From positions 1 to 48,766 of the forward strand of contig PKUO01000099.1 of the NCBI GenBank assembly GCA_002869585.1: a DNA stretch of 48,766 nt, read 5' to 3'. Numbering within the stretch: the stretch's first letter is position 1; each line of letters begins with the position of its first letter. This DNA comes from Sedimenticola sp. Its GTDB lineage: Bacteria; Pseudomonadota; Gammaproteobacteria; Chromatiales; Chromatiaceae. Below the pieces are notes generated by a model. The model was not told where the DNA came from, made no database searches, and saw nothing but the letters and a program-made list of their open reading frames with translations. Shown one piece after another: positions 26,705-33,891 of this stretch. The translations under genes were made by a program, and so were the position numbers.

Positions 26705-26811
26705 GGGTGTAGATTACCGGATAAACACACATCCAGGAATATTACCGGCTACACTATTTCCGCCAGCGATGACGATTTTTGGGGATCAGCCCTGCCCGGA
26801 GAGAGACGGGT

Positions 26812-27234
26812 TCAGTTCTCAAGCCCCACGGGCACGCCGTGTTGGCGCAGCCAATCCTTGTCCAGCGCCCAGTTGACGCGCGTTATCTCGGGGGACTGGG
26901 TGATTAACGCCTGGGCGTGTTTCTGCACCCGCGCCAGCTCATCCTGGGCCCGCATCAGGTCAGGGTCATCCTGGGCGCGGTTAGCCAGATGGGGGAAGAG
27001 TATGCCCAGAGCGCGCTGCACGGGGAACTCCACCGAGCGCGGCGTACTCATAGTAGCGATACCGTTTTTCGCACGCAGCACCCGGAAGGTGTAGGGATAG
27101 GCGGAGATCTCCGCGTCCTGCTCCAACAGATCGTTCAAGTCAGACACCAGGGGATCTTCATACAGGGCGACAGCCAGAATCCCGATCACGATGATCCCCA
27201 GAATAATCGAATAATTACGGGTGAAACGATCCAT
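26812..27234 (-). CDS. Small inner-membrane-anchored hypothetical protein, 140 aa
   Basis: From ATG 27234 the protein has one N-terminal membrane helix (YSIILGIIVIGILAVALY, about 7-24) and a soluble, mostly periplasmic domain rich in charged residues. Segments such as FRVLRAKNGIATMSTPRS and a C-terminal helix with HAQALITQSPEITRVNWALDKDWL can be seen. No family recognised. It lies 107 bases before dapF in the same direction and is divergent from the cytochrome gene, with about 165 bases between the two starts. Confidence 0.8.
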   Translation of the reverse strand: MDRFTRNYSIILGIIVIGILAVALYEDPLVSDLNDLLEQDAEISAYPYTFRVLRAKNGIATMSTPRSVEFPVQRALGILFPHLANRAQDDPDLMRAQDELARVQKHAQALITQSPEITRVNWALDKDWLRQHGVPVGLEN

Positions 27235-27326
27235 TACGGGCTCCGGAGGTGAACAACAGGTCAAGCCGTGGTCAGACGTTGTTTAAATATCGACTAAAAT
27301 AGTAAGGAACTTGTCCCTGACAGACA

Positions 27327-27340
27327 TTGAAAATCATCAA
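27327..27340 (+). promoter_or_regulatory. FNR/ANR-like box upstream of the cytochrome gene
   Basis: TTGAA-AATC-ATCAA matches the FNR/ANR consensus TTGAT-N4-ATCAA at nine of ten fixed positions. It ends 59 bases before the ATG at 27400. A weak -10 (AACAAT, 27365-27370) lies where a class II activated promoter would need it, centred near -43. Oxygen- or redox-controlled expression of a periplasmic cytochrome would make sense. Confidence 0.55.
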
Positions 27341-27399
27341 TCATCGCGTTGTTCGGATAATTGGCAACAATCAGCAGTCAATCCCGGGAGGGGCGTAAA

Positions 27400-27822
27400 A
27401 TGGCGAACAAAACTCTACTGATTACGGCGTTGCTGTGCAGTTGCACTTTTGCCAGGGCGGAGACGGATGCCCGGCAGTTGGTGGAGCTGCCGGAGATGAT
27501 GCAGACCCACATGATGTCCAATATGCGAGACCACCTGCAGGCGATCAACGAGATTATTACCTACCTGGCGGATGGCAATCTGGATAAGGCCGCGGTGATC
27601 GCCGAACAACGGCTCGGCATGAGTTCACTGGATGAACACGGCGCCAGTCACATGGCGGGCTTCATGCCCGAGGGGATGCGCAACGCCGGAACCGAGATGC
27701 ACAAGGCAGCCAGCCGGTTCGCCCTCAAGGCCGAGGAGGGCGAGCTTTTGCCCGCCTACGCCATGCTGAAAGAGATCACCGCCGCCTGCGTCGCCTGCCA
27801 TGCCCACTATCGGATCAGGTGA
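27400..27822 (+). CDS. Periplasmic class II-like cytochrome c (cytochrome c' type)
   Basis: The 140-residue precursor starts at ATG 27400 after GGGAGGGG. It has a signal peptide (1-20, cleavage after ARA) and a helical mature domain of about 120 residues. The heme c site CVACH (130-134) sits at the extreme C-terminus, as in class II cytochromes such as cytochrome c'. Helix 1 carries five methionines within 33-42 (PEMMQTHMMSNM), a possible axial ligand or metal-binding face. Electron carrier or small-ligand binding is likely, but the partner is unknown. It lies isolated, four bases from the convergent lysA stop. Confidence 0.8.
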   Translation: MANKTLLITALLCSCTFARAETDARQLVELPEMMQTHMMSNMRDHLQAINEIITYLADGNLDKAAVIAEQRLGMSSLDEHGASHMAGFMPEGMRNAGTEMHKAASRFALKAEEGELLPAYAMLKEITAACVACHAHYRIR

Positions 27823-27825
27823 CAG

Positions 27826-29073
27826 TCAGGGGAGCGTCGTCTCTCCGCTGAACAGCTCTTCGATACGCTCCCGCTGGCGCACTAGGTAGCTGCGGTCGCC
27901 ATCCACCATCACCTCCGGGGCGCGCGGACGGGTGTTGTAGTTGGAGCTCATGACAAAGCCGTAGGCGCCGCTCGAGCGCACGGCCAGCAGATCGCCGGCC
28001 TCCAGGGTCAGCTCGCGATCCTTGCCGAGAAAATCCCCGGTTTCGCAGATCGGGCCCACCAGGTCGTAGTGCGCCTTGTGGCCACTCTGCTTGATGACCA
28101 CCGGCACGATATCCTGGTAGGCCTGGTAGAGGATCGGGCGAATCAGGTCGTTCATCGCCGCATCGATCAGGGCGAAATTCTTGTGTCCGGTCAGTTTCAG
28201 GTACTCGACCCGGGTCAGCAGCACCCCGGCATTGCCGGCGATGGCGCGGCCCGGTTCGACGAAGATCTCGTGGGGAAAATCACCCAGGCGCTCGGCGATG
28301 GCGTTGGCGTACTGGGCCGGTTCGGGCGGTTGTTCGTCGCTATAGCGGATACCCAGCCCGCCACCAAGATCCAGATGATCGATCCCGATGCCGCGCTGTT
28401 TGAGGCGGTCGATCAGCGCCAGCAGGCGGTCCAGGGCATCGAGAAAGGGTTCGATGCGGGTCAGCTGTGAACCAATATGGCAATCCACCCCGGAGACATG
28501 CAGGTGAGGCAGATCCGCCGCCATCTGGTAGATCTCTTCGGCCTGGTCGACGCTGATGCCGAATTTGTTCTCTTTCAGACCGGTGGAGATGTAGGGGTGG
28601 GTTTTGGCGTCGACATCGGGATTGACGCGCAGCGCAACCGGTGCGATGACGCCCATCTCGCCGGCTATCCGGTTCAGGCGTTCCAGCTCCGGGGCTGATT
28701 CGATGTTGAAGCAGCGAATCCCGACCTCGAGGGCGCGGCGCATCTCCTCGGCCTTTTTTCCGACGCCGGAAAAGACCACCTTGCCGGGATCGCCGCCAGC
28801 TGCCAGCACCCGTTCCAGCTCGCCCTGGGAGACGATGTCAAACCCCGAACCGAGGCGTGCCAGCAGGTTCAGCACCGCCAGATTGGAGTTTGCCTTGACC
28901 GCGTAGCAAACCAGATGGGGCCGCCCGGCAAAGGCGTTGTCGAAGGCGTGCCAGTGCCGTTCGAGGGTGGCGCGGGAGTAGACAAAACAGGGGGTGCCGT
29001 AGGTGTCGGCAATCTGCTGCAGTGGCACATCCTCGGCGTACAGCTGATCGCCCCGGTAGTTGAAATGATCCAT
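27826..29073 (-). CDS. lysA: Diaminopimelate decarboxylase
   Basis: PLP enzyme catalysing the last step of lysine synthesis. From ATG 29073 the protein has 415 residues. PLP lysine is Lys60 in CYAVKANSN. HIGSQL, the LDLGGGLGI loop and EPGRAIAGNAGVLLT are the usual phosphate-binding signatures, with CETGDFLGKDR supplying the second-subunit cysteine. The frame extends upstream but only the stated start matches family N-termini. It follows lptM by ten bases, the normal lptM-lysA arrangement. Confidence 0.97.
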   Translation of the reverse strand: MDHFNYRGDQLYAEDVPLQQIADTYGTPCFVYSRATLERHWHAFDNAFAGRPHLVCYAVKANSNLAVLNLLARLGSGFDIVSQGELERVLAAGGDPGKVVFSGVGKKAEEMRRALEVGIRCFNIESAPELERLNRIAGEMGVIAPVALRVNPDVDAKTHPYISTGLKENKFGISVDQAEEIYQMAADLPHLHVSGVDCHIGSQLTRIEPFLDALDRLLALIDRLKQRGIGIDHLDLGGGLGIRYSDEQPPEPAQYANAIAERLGDFPHEIFVEPGRAIAGNAGVLLTRVEYLKLTGHKNFALIDAAMNDLIRPILYQAYQDIVPVVIKQSGHKAHYDLVGPICETGDFLGKDRELTLEAGDLLAVRSSGAYGFVMSSNYNTRPRAPEVMVDGDRSYLVRQRERIEELFSGETTLP

Positions 29074-29083
29074 GCCTGCGCCC

Positions 29084-29224
29084 TCAGTTTTTCTTTTCTT
29101 GTTGTTCGGTTTCGCCCTTGTCCGGGAGATAGAGATCACCCTTCTGCCCGCAGGCGGAGAGCATGCTGCCGCTGCCGAGAACGGCAATGGTCAGCCAGAG
29201 AAGATAGCGCGCCCAGCAATACAT
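29084..29224 (-). CDS. lptM: LPS-assembly lipoprotein LptM (YifL)
   Basis: Small outer-membrane lipoprotein that helps maturation of the LptD translocon. The 46-residue product has a hydrophobic signal sequence and the lipobox MLSAC. The cysteine is followed by GQKGDLYLP, the LptM signature equivalent to CGLKGPLYFP in E. coli. A short charged tail ends EQQEKKN. The stated start gives a short, typical lipoprotein signal. The position just before lysA supports the call. Confidence 0.9.
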   Translation of the reverse strand: MYCWARYLLWLTIAVLGSGSMLSACGQKGDLYLPDKGETEQQEKKN

Positions 29225-29342
29225 GGCTTGAGACTCCCGGTTTCCAGATAGATCGCAAAGGCGCTGAGTATAAACCCTGGTGGGGCTTTTGACACCCTGC
29301 CGCCACACCCCTGTCGTCACACCCATGAGCCGTGCTATGCGC

Positions 29343-29390
29343 TAGGACCTGTTAACGCTATGCAAATATTCACAGTGTTATCAGGTCCTA
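29343..29390. repeat. 48-base palindromic element at the 3' end of the six-PAS gene
   Basis: TAGGACCTG (29343-29351) and CAGGTCCTA (29382-29390) are perfect inverted arms. The complementarity continues inward (TTAACGCT against AGTGTTAT) with one mismatch and one G-U pair, giving a stem of about 17 pairs and a loop of about 14. Its last three bases are the stop codon of the leftward gene. No T-run follows, so it looks more like a REP-like palindrome or a tiny MITE remnant than a plain terminator. Confidence 0.6.
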
Positions 29391-32300
29391 ATGATGGATG
29401 GTCTCCGCCAGATCGGTCAGCAGTTCGAGCATGCTGTCCCTGAGCTGGTAGAGCTCGTGCAGTCGCGCCTTGGCCTCGACCCCTTGCCCGTCGGCCTGCA
29501 TGGCAAGCAGTTCAGCGGCCAGCTCATGCACCTGGCGATGTAGCGTTTCCACCTGGTTCAGGGCGGGTTGGCCGCCATGCCGGAGCCTACCCTCACTGGC
29601 CAGCCAGAGGGAAAAACGGCACTTGTTGTGATCCAGGGGAGGCGGGGGGTTCTGCAGTTCCAGGGCGTGTTCGATGGCGCTAACCCAGGCGCGGTGTTCG
29701 ACACAGGCAAACAGCAGGCCGAGGTCATCGTGGTTGAATGCCTGCTGATCGCGCCAGCTGGGATCGGGCCGCCAGGTCTCGATCCAGTGTGGGAGTTCCT
29801 CTGCCGGCATTGCCCGTGCAATGGCATAGCCCTGGGCCAGTTCGCAGCCAAGTTGCAGCAGCATCACCCCATGGGTGAGTGTTTCAACCCCTTCGGCGAT
29901 AGCCTGGCGGCGAAAGGCCCGGGCCAGACCGAGCACGCCCTCCAGGATGGCCAGGTCTTCGGGGTCATCCAGAATGCCGCTGACAAAGCTGCGATCGATC
30001 TTCAGCTGGGTGGCACGCAGCCGTTTCAGATAGGTCAGGGAGGAGTAGCCGGTGCCAAAATCATCCAGGGCAAAGTTAACGCCTATCTCCTGGCAGGCCT
30101 GCACAACCTGAGAGACATGGTCCAGGTCCTCCAGGGCGCTGGTCTCCAGCACCTCCAGCTCCAGACTCTGGGGTTGCAGTTCGGGATGGTGCGCGAGGAT
30201 GCCGCGCAGGCGCTCCATGAAGTCGTTCTGCTGCAGTTGATTGGCGCCGACATTGACGCTTACCGGCATCACCAGGCCCGCCGCCTTCCAGGCCTCGTGC
30301 TGGGACAGAGCAGTCTCTATCACCCATTCCCCGAGTTCGATGGCTAGCGGGTGATCCTCGATGACCGGCAGAAAATAGGAGGGGGGCAGTAGGCCCTGGT
30401 GTGGATGCTGCCAGCGGATCAGCGCCTCGACGCCTATCACTTCGCCACTGCGCATGTTCACCTTGGGCTGGTAGTGCAGTACGAACTGGCGCTCCTCCAG
30501 GGCGGCGCGTATGCCATCCAGGCTCTCATGGTGACCCCGGATGCTGCGGTCATGTTCGGGGTCGAAGATGTGGTATCGGTTCTTGCCTGCCAGCTTGGCC
30601 TGGTACATTGCCTGATCGGCCTGGCGGATCAACTGATCGGGACCTATATCCTCCTCCTGGGGAAAGAAGGTAACCCCGAGGCTGCCTGAGACCTGCAGTT
30701 CCAGGCTGCCAACCTGCATCGGTTGGGCCGTATCCTTGAGCAGCCTGCTGAGCAGGGGCACGCTCGCCTCGGCACTGGTCAGATCGATCAATACCGCGAC
30801 AAACTCGTCACCGCCAAGCCGGGCGATGGTGTCCCCTTCGCGCAGTGCCTGTTTCAGGCGGGCGGTCAGGTTCAGCAACAACTGATCGCCGATACTGTGT
30901 CCGTGGTTATCGTTGACCGACTTGAAGCCATCCAGGTCGAGATAGGCCACCGCCAGCTTGAGTCCGCGGCGCTGGGCCTGGGACATTGCCTGGTTGAGCC
31001 GGTCCGCCAGCAACACCCGGTTGGGCAGGCCGGTGAGGGCGTCGTGATGGGCGATGTGCTCCAGCTGTTTCTGGTGCTCCTTGAGCTTGGTGATATCGGA
31101 GAACAGGGCGACATAGTTCTGGACCTTGCCTGCGGTGTTGCGCACCGAGCTGATGGTGAGCAGCTCCGCATAGACCCCGCCGCTCTTGTCGCGGTTCCAG
31201 ATCTCGCCGCTCCATTGGCCATTTTCCACCAGGCTGCGCCACATATCGGCATAGAACTCCGGACCATGTCGGCCGGACTGGAGCATCCTCGGGTTCTGAC
31301 CTAGCACCTCGGCGCGGGAATAGCCGGTGATCTGGGTGAAGGCGTCATTGACCTCGAGGATATTGCCCCGGGCATCGGTGATGGTAATCCCCTCGCGGGC
31401 GTGGGTGAACACGTTGGCGGCCAGACGCAGCTCATCTTCACCCCGTTTGCGCTCGGTGATGTCGCGCGCCACCCCGAGAACACCAATCAGCAGGCCTTGG
31501 GCATCGTACATGGGTGTCTTGGTGGTCTCCACCCGTTCGACATGCCCATCGTCGGCGAAGGTCAGCACCTCCTCGTTGGTGCTGGGTCTGCCCTTGCTGA
31601 TCGCCTTGCGGTCGTGTTCACGGAAAAAATCCGCCATCTCTTTGCTGACGAAATCATAATCCGTCTTGCCGAGGATCTGTGCACAGCTGGCGCCGAAAAA
31701 GCGTTCGAATCTCGGGTTGCAGGCGAGATAGACACCTTCCAGATCCTTCAGCCAGACCAGGTCGGGGATGGTCTGCACCAGGGTGTTGAGGAAACCGCGT
31801 TCGCGCTCCAGCTCTTCCATGACCTGTTGGATCTCGGTGATATCCTGGCCCGAACTGAGTATGCCGGTGATGTTCCCCTTGTCGTCCAGCAATTGGGCAT
31901 TGCGCCAGCTCATCAACCGCTGGCTGCCATCACGGCAGAGCACCTGATTTTCGAAGGCATCGATGGGTCCGGGCCGGCGGGCCACAAGCCGGTGAAATTC
32001 GGGCAGGATGGTTTCCAGACCATCGGGTTGTGGCAGGCAAGTGGCAAACCAGTTGCTGCCGATCAGCTCCTCCTGGGCGTAGCCGAGCAGTTCGCAGCCG
32101 GCGCGGTTTATCATGCTGATCCTGCCCTCCTGATCGAGGGCGACCATCATTGATTGCACGGTGTCGAGATAGCGTTGGGCGCGCCCTTGCTCGAGCCTGA
32201 GCGCCTCTTCGGTCTGCATGCGATCACTGATGTCACGGGCAAAGCCCACCGTGCCGAGCAGTTGGCCGGCGTGGTCATAGACCGGTGATTTATAGGTCTC

Positions 32301-33641
32301 GAACCAACGATTCCCATCCGGGTGGCGGATCTCCTCGATCACATCCTTTTTCTGGCCGCTGTGCATCACCAGGGCGTCGTCGGCGCGATAGGCTTCGGCC
32401 AACTCTTCGGGCCAGATGTTCAGGTCGGTTTTTCCACTCAGCTGATAGGGGTCGGCAAGGCCTGCGGCGGCTGCAAATGGCCGGTTGACGGCGAGAAACC
32501 GGCTCTCCGTGTCTTTGAGCCAGATGAGAAAAGGGAAGTTGTCGATCAGCGCCCGTTGATAGCTTTCCTGCTTTTGCAGGGCCTCGCTGGTGCGCATACG
32601 TTCGGTGATGTCATGCACAATGGAAAACAGCAGGGTTCGTCCGCCAATCTCGATGGGTGTGGCATAAACCTCAACATCGCGAATTTCACCACCGGCGAGG
32701 CAGTGCTTGAAGATGAAGTAGTTGCGCTCCTCCTTGAGGGCGCGCTGGCGCTCTTCGGTGACCTGTTCAGCGGGCAGGGTATTGATATCGGCCACCGTCA
32801 TGGTGAGCAAATGCCCCGGGGGGTGGCCGTAGTAGCGCGTTGCCGCCTCGTTCGCCGAGATGATCCGTCCGGAGGCGGGTTCGACGAGCAGCATGACCGA
32901 GGTGCTTTTCTCAAAGATGCGACGGAAGCGTGATTCACTCTCGACCAGGGCTTGTTGGGTCTTGTAGGTGTCACTGATGTCGAACCAGGAGCAGAGCACC
33001 ACCGTCCGGCCGCTGAGATCGATGGGCGCAAGGGTGACATCTACATGCAGATCGTGGCCATTTTTATGCCGGTGTACCCAATGGAAAGTTTGCAGTTGGC
33101 CCTGACCCGCGGTGTCGAGCAGGCGTTTGGCCTTGGCGATGGAATTCTCGCCGTCCGGCTGCCTTTCCGGGGAGATCTGCTCGGGGCGGCGTTGCAGCAG
33201 CTCCTGGTTGTCCCGGTAGCCGAGCAGGCGCAGGGCGGCGGGATTGGTTTCGACAATCAACCCGCCCTCGATCAGCAGCATCGGTTGTGGCCACTGTTCG
33301 ATCAGGGTGATGAGTCGGGCGACATGCCGGCGGCTGTGCCGGTGCAACTGGCTCAGGCGCGCGGTTGCCAGCAGGAGCAGGGTGAGCATTATCCCGATTA
33401 CCGGGGTCCAGGGGGTGCGCCACAGATCCAACCCGTCGGATACCGATGGCCGGTTCTCGCTGGTTGTGCTCGTGGCCTGGTTTGCCACCTGTTGATAAAT
33501 CGCCGGTCGCGGATTACCTGTCTCTAGCGTGGAATTGGGGAGATTGATGCCAGCGGTAGATTTATTTTCCGGGTAGGCATAGCCGAACCCTGAGGCGATG
33601 AGCATCAGGAGCAGCAGGACAAATTGTCGTAGCAAAATCAT
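29388..33641 (-). CDS. Six-PAS GGDEF-EAL-CZB cyclic-di-GMP regulator, 1417 aa
   Basis: Signal peptide or helix at about 4-22, a short periplasmic part and a membrane helix at about 80-98 are followed by six PAS domains (about 110-225, 235-348, 360-475, 485-605, 615-730, 740-853). The GGDEF domain has an intact motif (RLGGDEF, 942-947) and the RxxD inhibitory site (REGD). The EAL domain keeps EALIRW (1072-1077), DDFGTGYSS, KIDRSFV and EGVET. The last 100 residues look like a CZB zinc-binding domain: EHRAW, CRFSLWL with Cys1341, and LHRQVH. Both cyclase and phosphodiesterase activities are possible; zinc and PAS ligands would tune them. Confidence 0.92.
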   Translation of the reverse strand: MILLRQFVLLLLMLIASGFGYAYPENKSTAGINLPNSTLETGNPRPAIYQQVANQATSTTSENRPSVSDGLDLWRTPWTPVIGIMLTLLLLATARLSQLHRHSRRHVARLITLIEQWPQPMLLIEGGLIVETNPAALRLLGYRDNQELLQRRPEQISPERQPDGENSIAKAKRLLDTAGQGQLQTFHWVHRHKNGHDLHVDVTLAPIDLSGRTVVLCSWFDISDTYKTQQALVESESRFRRIFEKSTSVMLLVEPASGRIISANEAATRYYGHPPGHLLTMTVADINTLPAEQVTEERQRALKEERNYFIFKHCLAGGEIRDVEVYATPIEIGGRTLLFSIVHDITERMRTSEALQKQESYQRALIDNFPFLIWLKDTESRFLAVNRPFAAAAGLADPYQLSGKTDLNIWPEELAEAYRADDALVMHSGQKKDVIEEIRHPDGNRWFETYKSPVYDHAGQLLGTVGFARDISDRMQTEEALRLEQGRAQRYLDTVQSMMVALDQEGRISMINRAGCELLGYAQEELIGSNWFATCLPQPDGLETILPEFHRLVARRPGPIDAFENQVLCRDGSQRLMSWRNAQLLDDKGNITGILSSGQDITEIQQVMEELERERGFLNTLVQTIPDLVWLKDLEGVYLACNPRFERFFGASCAQILGKTDYDFVSKEMADFFREHDRKAISKGRPSTNEEVLTFADDGHVERVETTKTPMYDAQGLLIGVLGVARDITERKRGEDELRLAANVFTHAREGITITDARGNILEVNDAFTQITGYSRAEVLGQNPRMLQSGRHGPEFYADMWRSLVENGQWSGEIWNRDKSGGVYAELLTISSVRNTAGKVQNYVALFSDITKLKEHQKQLEHIAHHDALTGLPNRVLLADRLNQAMSQAQRRGLKLAVAYLDLDGFKSVNDNHGHSIGDQLLLNLTARLKQALREGDTIARLGGDEFVAVLIDLTSAEASVPLLSRLLKDTAQPMQVGSLELQVSGSLGVTFFPQEEDIGPDQLIRQADQAMYQAKLAGKNRYHIFDPEHDRSIRGHHESLDGIRAALEERQFVLHYQPKVNMRSGEVIGVEALIRWQHPHQGLLPPSYFLPVIEDHPLAIELGEWVIETALSQHEAWKAAGLVMPVSVNVGANQLQQNDFMERLRGILAHHPELQPQSLELEVLETSALEDLDHVSQVVQACQEIGVNFALDDFGTGYSSLTYLKRLRATQLKIDRSFVSGILDDPEDLAILEGVLGLARAFRRQAIAEGVETLTHGVMLLQLGCELAQGYAIARAMPAEELPHWIETWRPDPSWRDQQAFNHDDLGLLFACVEHRAWVSAIEHALELQNPPPPLDHNKCRFSLWLASEGRLRHGGQPALNQVETLHRQVHELAAELLAMQADGQGVEAKARLHELYQLRDSMLELLTDLAETIHH

Positions 33642-33736
33642 GTTGTTCCAGCCTAGCAGTAGCCTTGAGTACTCTGGTCATGGTTCAACGTTCCAATGTC
33701 GGTTCAGTCAAAAATGCCGCTCACCACGCAGGTGGA

Positions 33737-33765
33737 TTTATACGGCGTAGCGCTTTTTCATTCAG
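33737..33765 (-). promoter_or_regulatory. Possible sigma-70 promoter of the six-PAS gene
   Basis: Read leftward, CTGAAT (33765-33760) and TATAAA (33742-33737) are separated by 17 bases. The -10 matches five of six and the -35 three of six consensus bases. The start site would be near 33730, about 90 bases before the ATG. Confidence 0.4.
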
Positions 33766-33818
33766 GCCAGCGACCCTCATGTTGCAGCGCATTGTAGGTT
33801 TAAAGTGGCGTTGCTTGG

Positions 33819-33832
33819 TTGATGGAGGTCAA
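33819..33832 (-). promoter_or_regulatory. FNR/ANR-like box upstream of the six-PAS gene
   Basis: TTGAT-GGAG-GTCAA matches the FNR/ANR palindrome at nine of ten fixed positions. It lies about 95 bases upstream of the predicted start site, close to a known class I spacing. A wider inverted repeat, GCGTTG with CAACGC (about 33808-33835), overlaps it, so another dimeric regulator is also possible. Confidence 0.4.
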
Positions 33833-33891
33833 CGCCAGCCAATTAAACATCATAACCATATGAATTAAATGATTTATTTCCCATTTTTCTG

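Noticed and set aside
29568-30347. 259-codon + strand frame inside the EAL region of the six-PAS gene
   Set aside because: Antisense to conserved EAL motifs; no supporting start signal.
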